Assembly: GCF_008271655.1 (NCBI RefSeq)
Contig: NZ_VKKX01000011.1
Location: 620,001-684,000 of the forward strand
DNA: 64,000 nucleotides
From: Gemmobacter caeruleus
Lineage (GTDB): Bacteria > Pseudomonadota > Alphaproteobacteria > Rhodobacterales > Rhodobacteraceae
Reading direction: 5' to 3'
The position numbers and the translations under genes are program-made. Positions 50,659 to 59,793 of the stretch are shown here, piece after piece (position 1 is the stretch's first letter; each line of letters begins with the position of its first letter). Under the pieces are notes generated by a model. The model made no database searches. It was not told where the DNA came from and saw only the letters and a program-made list of their open reading frames with translations.

Positions 50659-52185
50659 ATGGACATTCTTTCCAATCTCGCGATGGGGTTCGAGATCGCC
50701 GCCTCGCCCTATACGCTGTTGCTGGCGGTGATCGGCGCCTTTGTCGGCACCATCATCGGCGCGCTGCCGGGCCTTGGCCCGTCGAACGGGGTGGCGCTGC
50801 TCATTCCGATTTCGTTTTCGCTGGGGCTTGATGCCATTTCGGCGCTGGTCCTGCTGACCTCGGTCTATTACGGGGCGATGTATGGCGGGCGGATCAGTTC
50901 GATCCTGCTCAATATCCCCGGCGATGAACCGGCGATGATGACCACGCTGGACGGCTATCCGATGGCGCGACAGGGCATGGCCGCCGAGGCGCTGGTCGTG
51001 TCGGGCGTGGCGTCCTTCGTGGGGTCGTTCCTGGCCACTGTCGGCCTGATGATCTTTGCGCCCTATCTGGCGGGCGTGGCCTACAAGTTCGGTCCGGCCG
51101 AATATTTCGCGCTCTATATGCTGGCCTTCTGCACGCTTGGGGGCATGGGGTCGAACAACCAGGCCAAGGCCGCGCTGGCCGCCGCCATCGGTCTGGCCAT
51201 CTCGATGATCGGGCTGGACAAGACCACGGGCATGCCGCGCTTTACCTTCGGGCAGTTGCACCTGATGGACGGGATCGACTTTCTGGTCGCCATCGTCGGT
51301 CTGTTTGCGGTGGTCGAGGTGTTCTTCTTCATCGAAAGCCATGGCAGCAACAGCGCCATCGGGGTGAAGCTGGGCAAGATCCTGATCCCGTGGAAGATGC
51401 TGAAACAGACCTCGGGCGCGATGCTGCGCGGCACGGGGATCGGCTTCATCGCGGGCGTTCTGCCGGGGGCGGGGGCTTCGCTCGGGTCGTTCCTGGCCTA
51501 TATGGGCGAAAAGTCGCTGTCGTCCGACAAGGCGAGTTTTGGCAAGGGCAATCCGCGCGGCGTGGCCGCACCCGAGGCCGGCAACAATGCCGCCGCAGGG
51601 GGGGCGCTGGTGCCGATGCTGACGCTGGGTGTGCCGGGTTCGGGCACCACGGCCGTGCTGCTGGCGCTGCTCCTCACGCTCAACATCACGCCGGGGCCGC
51701 TGCTGTTCTCCGAACGGCCCGAGGTGGTCTGGTCGCTGATCGCGGCGCTGCTGATCGCCAACGTCGTGCTGCTGCTGATGAACGTGCCGATGGTCAAGAT
51801 CTTCGTGCATATCCTGTCGGTGCCGGCCTGGATCCTGCTGCCGGGGGTCACGATGGTCGCCTTTGTGGGGATCTATTCGCTGACCGGGTCGGGCTTCGAC
51901 ATGCTCATGATGGTGGGCTTCGGCGTGCTGGGCTATGTGATGAAAAAGCTCGACATGCCGACGGTGCCGGTGATCCTGGGCATCCTGCTGGGCAATGCGA
52001 TGGAAGACAACCTGCGCCGCGCGATGGTCCTGTCGAATGGCGACTGGAAGATCCTGTTTTCCTCGCCGATCTCGATCGGGCTCTGGATCGCGGCGGTGCT
52101 GGGCTTTATTGCCCCGCTGGTGCTGCGGCGTTTCCTGAAAAAGCCGCCGCTGCCGCAGACCGATCCGATGGCGAATGAGGACTGA
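50659..52185 (+). CDS. tctA: Tripartite tricarboxylate transporter large subunit TctA
   Basis: A 508-residue permease with about twelve membrane segments. VGTIIGALPGLGPSNGVALLIPISF, YYGAMYGGRISSILLNIPGDEPAMMTTLDGYPMARQG and TLGVPGSGTTAVLLALLL are the hallmark loops. It is complete, and begins three bases after tctB. Length (about 500) is usual for the family. Confidence 0.95.
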   Translation: MDILSNLAMGFEIAASPYTLLLAVIGAFVGTIIGALPGLGPSNGVALLIPISFSLGLDAISALVLLTSVYYGAMYGGRISSILLNIPGDEPAMMTTLDGYPMARQGMAAEALVVSGVASFVGSFLATVGLMIFAPYLAGVAYKFGPAEYFALYMLAFCTLGGMGSNNQAKAALAAAIGLAISMIGLDKTTGMPRFTFGQLHLMDGIDFLVAIVGLFAVVEVFFFIESHGSNSAIGVKLGKILIPWKMLKQTSGAMLRGTGIGFIAGVLPGAGASLGSFLAYMGEKSLSSDKASFGKGNPRGVAAPEAGNNAAAGGALVPMLTLGVPGSGTTAVLLALLLTLNITPGPLLFSERPEVVWSLIAALLIANVVLLLMNVPMVKIFVHILSVPAWILLPGVTMVAFVGIYSLTGSGFDMLMMVGFGVLGYVMKKLDMPTVPVILGILLGNAMEDNLRRAMVLSNGDWKILFSSPISIGLWIAAVLGFIAPLVLRRFLKKPPLPQTDPMANED

Positions 52186-52186
52186 G

Positions 52187-53548
52187 ATGACGACGCGCGT
52201 TCTGGTGCCTTCGGGCGTGTTGGGGCTGGGTTTCGACCGCAAGGCGCTGGCGCGCGGCGTGGCCGCAAGGCCTGACATCATCTGCATCGACGGGGGGTCC
52301 ACGGATAGTGGGCCCTTCAGCCTTGGGGCGGGCGTGTCGAAATATTCGCGCGCCGCGTCCAAGGCGGAATGGCGGCTGCTGATGCAGGCGCGGGCCGACG
52401 CGGGCGTGCCGCTGGTCATCGGCACCGCCGGCACCTGCGGCACCGACAGCACGGTGGACTGGATGTTCGACATCACCGCCGAACTGGCGGCGGAGCTGGG
52501 GCAAAAGGTCAAGGTTGCGCGGCTCTATTCCAGTCAGCCCAAGGCGCGCATCGCCCAGGCGCTGGCCGAGAGCCGCATCGCCCCCCTGACACCCGCCCCC
52601 GAGATCGACCTTGACCGGCTGGGCAATATCGTGGCGCTGGCGGGGGCCGAACAGATTCAGGCGGCGCTGGCGACCGGCGCCGATATCGTCATTGCCGGGC
52701 GCACCACCGATACCGCGACCATCGCCGCATTGCCGTTGTTGCGGGGCGATCATGCCGGCGGGGTCTGGCATGGCGCCAAGATCGCGGAATGCGGCGCGCT
52801 GTGTTCCACCAACCCGACCTCGGGGGTGATCCTGGTCGATTTCGACGCGGCCGGATTCACCGTTGAGCCGCTGGCCCAAGGTGCGGCCTGCACGCCGCAT
52901 TCGGTCTCGGCGCATATGCTGTATGAAAATTCCGATCCGTTCCGCCTGTATGAACCCGGCGGCCATCTGGATGTGACCGGCGCGCGCTACACCGCAGTTG
53001 ATGCGCGCCGCGTGCGGGTCGAAGGGTCGGCCTGGGTGCCCGGCCCCTATACGGTCAAGCTGGAGGGCGCGCGGGTCGCGGGCTACCAGACCACGATTCT
53101 CGCCATTCTGCGCAATGCGCATTATGTGGCGAATGCCCGGGCCTGGGTCGATCGGCTGACCGGCTTTCTGCATGGCGAAATCGCCAGCCGCATGGGGCTG
53201 GAAAGGGACGCCTACGATCTGGAATTCCGCCTGATCGGCGTCGATGGCGCGCTTGGCCCGCTGGAAAACCGCCGGGGCGATCCGGTCGAGGTGGGCGTGC
53301 TGGGCATCGTCACCGCCCAAAGCCAGGAGATCGCGGCCGAGATCGGCAAGCTGATCAACCCCTTCGTGCTGCATTACCCGCTGACCGATGACGAGGAATT
53401 GCCGACCTTCGCCTTTCCCTATTCGCCGGCCACCACCGACCGCGGCGCGCTGTATGAATTCGCGCTGAACCACGTGATGCGGATCGACGATCCGATGGCG
53501 GCCTTCCGGCTGACCGTCACCGACCTGACCCCGGAGGGCATGGCATGA
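52187..53548 (+). CDS. AtuA-family protein (DUF1446)
   Basis: A 453-residue cytoplasmic protein of the acyclic terpene utilisation AtuA family (COG3185-type DUF1446). Conserved stretches are DIICIDGGSTDSGPFSLG, LVIGTAGTCGTDSTVDW, ADIVIAGRTTDTATIAALPLLRG and HSVSAHMLYENSDPFRLYEPGG. The biochemical reaction is not established. The ATG lies one base after the tctA stop, so it is translated with the transporter, and its end overlaps the DUF4387 gene by four bases. It is probably the catalytic subunit that acts on the imported carboxylate. Confidence 0.9.
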   Translation: MTTRVLVPSGVLGLGFDRKALARGVAARPDIICIDGGSTDSGPFSLGAGVSKYSRAASKAEWRLLMQARADAGVPLVIGTAGTCGTDSTVDWMFDITAELAAELGQKVKVARLYSSQPKARIAQALAESRIAPLTPAPEIDLDRLGNIVALAGAEQIQAALATGADIVIAGRTTDTATIAALPLLRGDHAGGVWHGAKIAECGALCSTNPTSGVILVDFDAAGFTVEPLAQGAACTPHSVSAHMLYENSDPFRLYEPGGHLDVTGARYTAVDARRVRVEGSAWVPGPYTVKLEGARVAGYQTTILAILRNAHYVANARAWVDRLTGFLHGEIASRMGLERDAYDLEFRLIGVDGALGPLENRRGDPVEVGVLGIVTAQSQEIAAEIGKLINPFVLHYPLTDDEELPTFAFPYSPATTDRGALYEFALNHVMRIDDPMAAFRLTVTDLTPEGMA

Positions 53549-53844
53549 AACTGGGCGATCTGGTGTTGAAGGTGCGGTCCAAGAATGCCGGGCCGTTCTG
53601 GGTGACCATCGACATCTTCTGCGACACGCCCGAGGCCTATGCCCGGGTGACGCAAGGATTGGCCACGGCCACGGTCGCGGGGCTGTATCAGGTGCCTGAG
53701 CAATTGCTCAAGCGCTTTGACATTCCCGATCTGCGGGTGGTGAAATTCAGCCTGCCGCGCCCGGTGATCCAGGGTTCGGCGGCGGATCGTGACATGCATG
53801 GCGCGCAATATGCGGCGCTGCTGGAAGAACATGACCTCGTCTAG
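53545..53844 (+). CDS. DUF4387 family protein
   Basis: A 99-residue protein (KLGDLVLKVRSKNAGPFWVTIDIFCD) of DUF4387, a small family whose genes often lie after AtuA-family genes or are fused to them. LVLKVRSKNAGPFWVTID is the conserved core. Translation is coupled to AtuA (ATGA overlap). It likely forms a complex with the AtuA-type protein. No activity is known. Confidence 0.88.
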   Translation: MKLGDLVLKVRSKNAGPFWVTIDIFCDTPEAYARVTQGLATATVAGLYQVPEQLLKRFDIPDLRVVKFSLPRPVIQGSAADRDMHGAQYAALLEEHDLV

Positions 53845-54868
53845 ACGCCGCGCACTGACCTTTGCGCTGGCCGCCCTGGGGGCGGCGCTCTTTCTGGTGG
53901 CGGGGCTGCCGCTGCCGTTTCTGCTGGGGCCGATGCTGGCCTGCCTGCTGGCCGCGCTGATCGGCGCCCCGCTGGCCGGCGCGGGGCAGTTCGGCATCTT
54001 CATGCGCACCTTTCTGGGGGTGGCGGTCGGATCGTCGATCACGCCCTCGGTGCTGGCCGAATTGCCCGATCTGGCGGGCTCGCTTGCCATCGTGCCGCTG
54101 TTCATCGCGGTCATCGCACTGGTCGGCTATCCGCTGTTTCGCCGGGTCTTCGGCTTTGACCACCCGACTGCCTGGTATGCCGCCATGCCCGGCGGCTTGC
54201 AGGATATGCTGGTCTTTGGCGAGGAGGCGGGCGGCGACGTGCGGGCGCTGTCGCTGATCCATGCGACGCGGGTGCTGGTCATCGTCACCGTGGCGCCGCT
54301 GATCATGACCTTCTACTGGGGCGTGGATCTGTCGCAGCCCCCCGGCGCGCCGCTGCGCGCCACCGACCCGGTCGAGGTGGGCGTCATGGTCGCGGCGGGC
54401 TTCTTTGGCTGGAAGATCGCCGAAAGAGTGGGGCTGTTCGGCGCCTCGATCCTGGGGCCGATGATCCTGACCGCGGTCCTGTCGCTGTCGGGCCTGATCA
54501 CGCACCGCCCCCCGGCCGAGATCATCCAGGCCGCGCAATTCTTCATCGGGATCGCGGTCGGGGTGAAATATGCCGGCATCACCTGGCGCGAATTGCGGGT
54601 CGATGTGTCGGCGGGGCTGGTCTATGCGCTGGTGCTGGCCGGGATCAGCCTGATCTTCATCGAACTGATCGTCTGGCTGGGGCTCGCGCCCGCGCTCGAC
54701 GCCTTTCTGGCCTATCTGCCGGGGGGGCAGGCCGAGATGGTGGTCATCGCCATCATCGCCGGTGCCGATCTGGCCTATGTCGTCAGCCACCACCTGTTGC
54801 GCATCATCATCGTCATCACCCTGTCGCCGCTGATTTCCCGCCTGTTCGACCGCCCCGGACGGCCCTAG
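53831..54868 (+). CDS. AbrB-family membrane protein
   Basis: A 345-residue inner-membrane protein with about ten helices, of the AbrB/ammonia-monooxygenase-like transporter family (COG3180). Two half-repeats with [21 protein letters not shown] and the [19 protein letters not shown] loop are typical. The ATG falls inside the DUF4387 gene (14-base overlap), so it belongs to the same operon. A transport or efflux function for the pathway product is possible but unproven. Confidence 0.88.
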   Translation: MTSSRRRALTFALAALGAALFLVAGLPLPFLLGPMLACLLAALIGAPLAGAGQFGIFMRTFLGVAVGSSITPSVLAELPDLAGSLAIVPLFIAVIALVGYPLFRRVFGFDHPTAWYAAMPGGLQDMLVFGEEAGGDVRALSLIHATRVLVIVTVAPLIMTFYWGVDLSQPPGAPLRATDPVEVGVMVAAGFFGWKIAERVGLFGASILGPMILTAVLSLSGLITHRPPAEIIQAAQFFIGIAVGVKYAGITWRELRVDVSAGLVYALVLAGISLIFIELIVWLGLAPALDAFLAYLPGGQAEMVVIAIIAGADLAYVVSHHLLRIIIVITLSPLISRLFDRPGRP

Positions 54869-54941
54869 CCCCCTGCGGGCGCCTTGCACGCCCGGGCCTG
54901 CGCCGTTAAACGGAAGCAAACTGTCAGAAGGGGCATGTCCC

Positions 54942-55229
54942 ATGTCGATTGATGTCGAAACCGCGCGGCGGGTGGCCAAGCTCGCGCGCATCCAGGTGGA
55001 TGATGGCGACCTGCCGGCGCTGGCGGGCGAATTGTCGAATATCCTGGGCTTCATGGAACAGCTCAACGAAGTGGATGTCGAAGGGGTGGAGCCGATGACC
55101 TCGGTCACGCCGATGCGGCTGAAGCGCCGGGCCGATGTGGTGACCGACGGCAATATCCAGGACAAGGTGCTGAAGAACGCCCCCGATGCCCGCGAAGGGT
55201 TCTTTGCCGTGCCGAAGGTGGTGGAATGA
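54942..55229 (+). CDS. gatC: Asp/Glu-tRNA amidotransferase subunit C
   Basis: A 95-residue subunit of the GatCAB amidotransferase. [52 protein letters not shown] and the [31 protein letters not shown] tail are typical. It overlaps gatA by four bases. The gap of 73 bases to the AbrB gene marks a new unit. GatB is not in the window. Confidence 0.95.
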   Translation: MSIDVETARRVAKLARIQVDDGDLPALAGELSNILGFMEQLNEVDVEGVEPMTSVTPMRLKRRADVVTDGNIQDKVLKNAPDAREGFFAVPKVVE

Positions 55230-56707
55230 CGAATGCGAACGAACTGACCCTGGCCGAGGCGCGTGACGCGCTGCGCAAGGGCGACCTGACGGCGACCGAC
55301 CTGACCATGGCCTGCCTGACCGCGATGGATGCGGGCGACGAGCTTGGCGCCTATGTCCACAAGACGCCGGATCTTGCGCTCGATCAGGCGCGCGCCGCCG
55401 ATCTGCGGCTGAAGGCGGGCGATGCGCCCGATCTGTGCGGCATTCCGCTGGGCATCAAGGATCTGTTCTGCACCAAGGGCGTGCCCTCGCAGGCGGCGTC
55501 GAACATCCTTGCGGGGTTCCGGCCGGAATACGAATCCACCGTTACGTCCAAGCTGTTCGATGCGGGCGCGGTGATGCTGGGCAAGCTGAACATGGACGAA
55601 TTCGCCATGGGCTCGTCCAACGAATCGTCCTGCTACGGGCCGGCGGTGAACCCCTGGCGCGTCGATGACCGCGAACTGACCCCGGGCGGGTCGTCGGGCG
55701 GGTCGGCCAGCGCGGTGGCGGGCGATCTGTGCATCGCGGCGACCGGCACCGATACCGGCGGGTCGATCCGCCAGCCGGCGGCGTTCTGCGGCATCGTGGG
55801 GATCAAGCCCACCTATGGCCGCGTCAGCCGCTGGGGGATCATCGCCTATGCCTCCTCGCTGGATCAGGCCGGGCCGATGACCAAATCGGTGCGCGATGCC
55901 GCGATCATGCTGGGCGCCATGGCCGGGCACGATCCGAAGGACAGCACCAGTGCCGAAATCGCCGTGCCGGATTTCGAGGCGGCCCTGACCGGCGATATTC
56001 GCGGCAAGAAGATCGGCATTCCGAAGGAATACCGCCTGCCGGGCCTGCGCCCCGAGATCCAGAAGATCTGGGACAAGGGCGCCGAGATGCTGCGCGACGC
56101 CGGGGCCGAGATCGTCGAAGTGTCGCTGCCGCATACGAAATATGCGCTGCCCGCCTATTACGTCATCGCCCCGGCCGAGGCCTCCAGCAACCTGGCGCGC
56201 TATGATGGCGTGCGCTACGGCCACCGCGCGAAACTGGCGGCGGGCGACGGCATCACCGAGATGTATGAAAAGACCCGCGCCGAAGGTTTCGGCGCCGAGG
56301 TGCAGCGCCGCGTGATGATCGGCACCTATGTGCTGTCGGCCGGTTTCTATGACGCCTATTACAACCGCGCGCGCAAGGTGCGGGCTCTGATCAAGCGCGA
56401 CTTCGAACAGGCCTTCGCCGCCGGGGTGGACGCGATCCTGACCCCGGCCACGCCGACCCCGGCCTTTGGCCTGGGCGAGATGCACAGCGCCAATCCGGTG
56501 GAGATGTATCTCAACGACGTGTTCACCGTGACGCTGAATCTGGCGGGGTTGCCGGGCGTGTCGGTGCCGGTCGGGCTTGATCCCGACGGGCTGCCGCTGG
56601 GCCTGCAACTGATCGGCAAACCCTGGGAGGAAGGCGCGCTGCTCAATCACGCCTATGTGCTGGAGCGTGCGGCGGGCTTTGTTTCCAAGCCCGCGAAATG
56701 GTGGTAA
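55226..56707 (+). CDS. gatA: Asp/Glu-tRNA amidotransferase subunit A
   Basis: A 493-residue amidase-signature enzyme that releases ammonia for transamidation of misacylated Asp/Glu tRNA. The Ser-cisSer-Lys triad is Lys78 ([10 protein letters not shown]), Ser156/157 ([10 protein letters not shown]) and Ser180 ([11 protein letters not shown]). Length and C-terminal [15 protein letters not shown] fit GatA. Such genomes usually lack an asparaginyl- or glutaminyl-tRNA synthetase; that was not checked here. Confidence 0.96.
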   Translation: MTNANELTLAEARDALRKGDLTATDLTMACLTAMDAGDELGAYVHKTPDLALDQARAADLRLKAGDAPDLCGIPLGIKDLFCTKGVPSQAASNILAGFRPEYESTVTSKLFDAGAVMLGKLNMDEFAMGSSNESSCYGPAVNPWRVDDRELTPGGSSGGSASAVAGDLCIAATGTDTGGSIRQPAAFCGIVGIKPTYGRVSRWGIIAYASSLDQAGPMTKSVRDAAIMLGAMAGHDPKDSTSAEIAVPDFEAALTGDIRGKKIGIPKEYRLPGLRPEIQKIWDKGAEMLRDAGAEIVEVSLPHTKYALPAYYVIAPAEASSNLARYDGVRYGHRAKLAAGDGITEMYEKTRAEGFGAEVQRRVMIGTYVLSAGFYDAYYNRARKVRALIKRDFEQAFAAGVDAILTPATPTPAFGLGEMHSANPVEMYLNDVFTVTLNLAGLPGVSVPVGLDPDGLPLGLQLIGKPWEEGALLNHAYVLERAAGFVSKPAKWW

Positions 56708-56775
56708 GGCCCCGCCCGATAGACGCAGTCCGGCCCCGATCCGGGGCCGGTTCCCCTTCCGAAGGACCATATGCG

Positions 56776-57444
56776 ATGCGCGCCGTCTCTCTTGCCCTGA
56801 TTGCCCTTGCGCCGCTGGCGCTGGTTGCCTGTGGCCCGACCGTGCCGGATTCGGGCGCGGGCGTCGGCTTTGGCGATTATGACAGCTACAACGCTCAGCG
56901 CGAGGCCGCGCTGACCACCGGCGCGCCGATGGTGGCGCCGGGGGCGCAGCCGATCATGGGCGGCGGGGTCACCACCGGGCAACCGCTGGGCGCGGCCGCC
57001 CCGGCGGCTTCGGGCTTTTCGGCCGAACGGATCGGTGCCGCGATCGACAATGCAGGCGGGGCGCCTGCGCCGGGTGTCGGCGCGCCGCTCGATCCCATGG
57101 CCCAGCCGCTGACGGGCGCGCCGATGGCCACGGCGATCACCCCGCCGCCGCTGGCGCCGGCGGTGCCGGTGGCCAACCTGCCGACCCGGGCCGGCAATTC
57201 GGCCAATATCGTGCAATTCGCGCTCAGCACCACCAATGGCGTGGGGCAGGCGATCTATGACCGCGGCTCGCTGCAATTGCGCAACCCCGAACGGGCCTGC
57301 GCCGCCTATCCCTCGCCCGATCAGGCGCAGGCGGCCTTCCTGGATGCCGGTGGGCCGGAGAAGGATCGCAAGGGGCTGGATCCCGATGGCGACGGTTTCG
57401 CCTGCGCCTGGGATCCGACGCGCTTCCGCAAGGCCGTGCAATAA
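56776..57444 (+). CDS. Lipoprotein with excalibur-like C-terminal motif
   Basis: A 222-residue lipoprotein. The signal peptide ends in LALVAC (lipobox). A long Ala/Gly/Pro-rich linker (about residues 25-140) follows. The last 70 residues have NPERACAAYPSPDQAQAAFLDAGGPEKDRKGLDPDGDGFACAWDP, whose DPDGDGFACAW is like the excalibur calcium-binding motif. I start it at MRAVSLALIALAPL. The stop is two bases before the GTG start of the amidase gene, and both may act at the cell wall. Confidence 0.8.
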   Translation: MRAVSLALIALAPLALVACGPTVPDSGAGVGFGDYDSYNAQREAALTTGAPMVAPGAQPIMGGGVTTGQPLGAAAPAASGFSAERIGAAIDNAGGAPAPGVGAPLDPMAQPLTGAPMATAITPPPLAPAVPVANLPTRAGNSANIVQFALSTTNGVGQAIYDRGSLQLRNPERACAAYPSPDQAQAAFLDAGGPEKDRKGLDPDGDGFACAWDPTRFRKAVQ

Positions 57445-57446
57445 TC

Positions 57447-58136
57447 GTGGCCGCGTTCGACAGCTACCCTTCGCCCAATCGCGGCCCGCGCCGACATGGC
57501 GCGCTGCCCGATCTGGTGGTGATCCATTACACCGCCATGCCGACCTGCGCCGAGGCCGAGGCGCGGCTCTGCGATGCGGGCGCCGAAGTATCGGCGCATT
57601 ACCTGATTGCCCCCGATGGCGTGGTGACGGCCCTGGTGCCCGAAGAGTTGCGCGCCTGGCATGCCGGGGCGGGGGGCTGGGGCGGCTGCACGGATGTCAA
57701 TTCGCGCTCTATCGGGATCGAACTGGCCAATCGTGGCGATGAACCCTTCCCCGAGCCGCAGATGGCCGCGCTGGAACGCCTGCTGGCCGATATCCTGCAT
57801 CGCTGGCAGATCCCGCCGGAACGGGTGATCGGTCATGCCGACATGGCGCCCACGCGCAAGGGCGATCCGGGGGCACATTTCGATTGGCGCCGGCTGGCGC
57901 GGGCGGGGCTTTCGGTCTGGCCCGAACAGGGCGCCGATACGGGCGCCGAGGCGGGCGATTTCATCGCCGCGCTGCGGGTCTTTGGCTATCCCGACGCGCC
58001 GGAGGATGCCTTGCTTGCGGCCTTTCGGCTGCGCTTCCGCCCTTGGGCGACCGGGCCGCTGGATGCGACCGATACCCGCCTTGCCGCCGATCTGGCCGCG
58101 CGCTTTCCGGTTGACGCGCCCGCCGCCGGGGCGTAA
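57447..58136 (+). CDS. N-acetylmuramoyl-L-alanine amidase, AmiD/AmpD type
   Basis: A 229-residue peptidoglycan amidase (amidase_2 domain). LVVIHYTAMPTC has the first zinc His, HYLIAPDGVVTALV and AWHAGAG carry the second, and VIGHADMAPTRKGDPGAHFDW the last zinc ligand with the conserved Lys/Asp. No signal peptide is visible, so it may be cytoplasmic, as AmpD, or exported otherwise. The C-terminal 60 residues resemble a peptidoglycan-binding domain. The start is GTG, two bases after the lipoprotein stop. Confidence 0.88.
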   Translation: MAAFDSYPSPNRGPRRHGALPDLVVIHYTAMPTCAEAEARLCDAGAEVSAHYLIAPDGVVTALVPEELRAWHAGAGGWGGCTDVNSRSIGIELANRGDEPFPEPQMAALERLLADILHRWQIPPERVIGHADMAPTRKGDPGAHFDWRRLARAGLSVWPEQGADTGAEAGDFIAALRVFGYPDAPEDALLAAFRLRFRPWATGPLDATDTRLAADLAARFPVDAPAAGA

Positions 58137-58145
58137 TCCGCCCCT

Positions 58146-58576
58146 CGCGCGGATGGCTGGATGACCGCGTGCGCCGCAAGGCGTGCGAGGAAAGTCCGGA
58201 CTCCATGAAACAAGGGTGCCGGGTAACGCCCGGCGGGGGTAACCTCAGGGAAAGCGCCACAGAGAAGATACCGCCATGATTGCATCCGCCGGATGCGGAC
58301 ATGGTAAGGGTGAAACGGTGGGGTAAGAGCCCACCGCGGACCGGGCAACCGGGACGGCACGGCAAGCCCCACCCGGAGCAATGCCGAATAGGGGCCTCGC
58401 GCGGAAAGGTCCGGGACCACAGGGGCAACCCTGCCGGAGACCTCCGCAAGGGACGTTTCAGCCCAAGAGTGCCCGGGTTGGCAGCTAGATCCCGTCCGCA
58501 AGGGCGGGGGCAGAGGAATGGTCATCCAGAGGCGGCGACGCCTTGGACAGAATCCGGCTTACAGGCCATCCGCGCG
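58146..58576 (+). ncRNA. rnpB: RNase P RNA component, class A
   Basis: The 431-base RNA of ribonuclease P, which trims the 5' ends of pre-tRNA. The two ends pair as P1 (CGCGCGGATGG / CCATCCGCGCG). Conserved landmarks are GAGGAAAGTCCGGACTCC at 58179, the AGGGAAAG...ACAGAGA block, the GGTAAGGGTGAAA loop, and the 3' AGACAGAATCCGGCTTA-like GACAGAATCCGGCTTAC core. A T-run (58580-58584) follows as the terminator. It is the usual alphaproteobacterial form. Confidence 0.97.
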
Positions 58577-58649
58577 ACATTTTTCCCCCTGAAGGCGACC
58601 AAGCCTGCGCTATGCTTCGCGGCGACTCGGTCTTCAGGAGGGATATCCC

Positions 58650-59360
58650 ATGAGTTTCATCAAGACCCTTGCAACGCTTGCTGTCGGTTTTGCCGCCGCC
58701 AAGGGCGTGCAGAAGTTCCAGCAGGCCGGCGGCATGACCGGCATGAAGGATGCCCTGCGCGGGGCCGGTGCGCCGGGCGGCGTGGCTGACCAGATGGGCG
58801 CCATGGCCGAAAAGCTGGGCATCCCGGGCGGTGCGCAGGGTGTGCGCGACATGATGGGCAAGCTGGGCCCGCAGGCTGCGCAGGCGACCGAACAGGCCGA
58901 GGCCGGGCTGGGCAGCCTGATGGCGGCGATGACGGGCGCGGCGTCGGCGGGCGCGCGCAACATGGGCGAAATGCTGGGCGCGATCACCGGCGCCACGCCG
59001 CTGGGCGCCGCGGCCGAAGAAAACGCCAAGCTGATGATCCGCGCCATGATCCAGGCCGCCAAGGCCGATGGCGAGATCGACGCCGAGGAGCGCGCGACGA
59101 TTCTCTCGCATCTCAAGGATGCCAGCGACGAGGAAATCGCCTTCGTGAAGGCCGAGCTGGACGCGCCGCTCGATATCATGGGCTTTGCCGCCTCGGTCGG
59201 CGATCACGCCAAGGCGCAGGTCTATTCGGCCGCGCTGATGGCGATCACCGTCGATACCGACGCGGAACGCGCCTATCTCAAGGGTTTGGCGAGCGCCCTG
59301 GGGCTGGATGACGCCACCGTGGCGACCATTCACGCCGGCGCCGGCAAGCCCGCGCTGTAA
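58650..59360 (+). CDS. DUF533 (YebE/TerB-like) protein
   Basis: A 236-residue protein. The N-terminal hydrophobic stretch (MSFIKTLATLAVGFAAAKGV) is followed by a Gly/Ala/Met-rich linker and a C-terminal helical TerB-like domain (about residues 120-230: LMIRAMIQAAKADGEIDAEERATILSHL, with the acidic KADGEID loop). DUF533 family proteins are widespread and uncharacterised. It is a single gene downstream of rnpB, with GGAGGGATATCCC as ribosome site. Confidence 0.88.
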   Translation: MSFIKTLATLAVGFAAAKGVQKFQQAGGMTGMKDALRGAGAPGGVADQMGAMAEKLGIPGGAQGVRDMMGKLGPQAAQATEQAEAGLGSLMAAMTGAASAGARNMGEMLGAITGATPLGAAAEENAKLMIRAMIQAAKADGEIDAEERATILSHLKDASDEEIAFVKAELDAPLDIMGFAASVGDHAKAQVYSAALMAITVDTDAERAYLKGLASALGLDDATVATIHAGAGKPAL

Positions 59361-59375
59361 GGCGGTAAAAACCAA

Positions 59376-59411
59376 GGGCGGCAGGGGTTTTCGCTGTTGA
59401 CTCTGCCGCCC
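59376..59411 (+). terminator. Hairpin after DUF533 gene
   Basis: A perfect nine-base stem GGGCGGCAG/CTGCCGCCC with an 18-base loop lies 16 bases past the DUF533 stop. Part of the loop and right arm overlap the candidate rpmG -35 box. There is no T-run after it. Confidence 0.45.
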
Positions 59412-59424
59412 GCATCCGTAAAAG
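59397..59424 (+). promoter_or_regulatory. Candidate rpmG promoter
   Basis: TTGACT (59397-59402) and TAAAAG (59419-59424) with a 16-base spacer form a plausible sigma-70 promoter 58 bases before the rpmG start codon. Confidence 0.45.
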
Positions 59425-59482
59425 GCAGGCTTCAAGGATTAGACCGGGCGACGCTGTTTCCCCGGATGCAGGAGAGACGACT

Positions 59483-59650
59483 ATGGCGAAGCCGACGACG
59501 ATCAAGATCCGTCTGAACTCGACGGCGGGCACCGGGCACTTCTATGTGACCAAGAAGAATGCCCGCACCATGACCGAAAAGATGACGGTCAACAAATACG
59601 ACCCGGTGGTGCGCAAGCACGTCGAATACAAGGAAGGCAAGATCAAGTAA
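59483..59650 (+). CDS. rpmG: 50S ribosomal protein L33
   Basis: A 55-residue large-subunit ribosomal protein. [54 protein letters not shown] covers the family from end to end. It is the type without the zinc-binding CxxC pairs, so it is the C-minus form. The start follows a GGAGAGACGACT ribosome site. The coding region is too short for many gene finders, but the match is unambiguous. Confidence 0.97.
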
Positions 59651-59675
59651 GATCTGCCGCTCCGCAAGGATTGCA

Positions 59676-59703
59676 GGGCCGTGGCGCAAGCCGCGGCCCT
59701 TTT
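59676..59703 (+). terminator. rpmG terminator
   Basis: A ten-base stem (GGGCCGTGGC / GCCGCGGCCC, one G-T pair) with a GCAA loop and TTTT at its end lies 26 bases past the rpmG stop. Confidence 0.85.
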
Positions 59704-59742
59704 GCTTTTGCGGTGGCGCATGGGCGGGGCAGGGCGCGCATG

Positions 59743-59768
59743 AAAAAGGCCGGGCACAGGGCCCGGCC
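59743..59768 (-). terminator. Terminator of BI-1 family gene
   Basis: On the leftward strand a perfect eight-base stem (GGCCGGGC/GCCCGGCC) with a five-base loop is followed by five Ts. It lies 26 bases past the stop codon of the leftward BI-1 family gene. Confidence 0.85.
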
Positions 59769-59793
59769 TCTGGTCGTTTCAAGCGGTTCTCGT

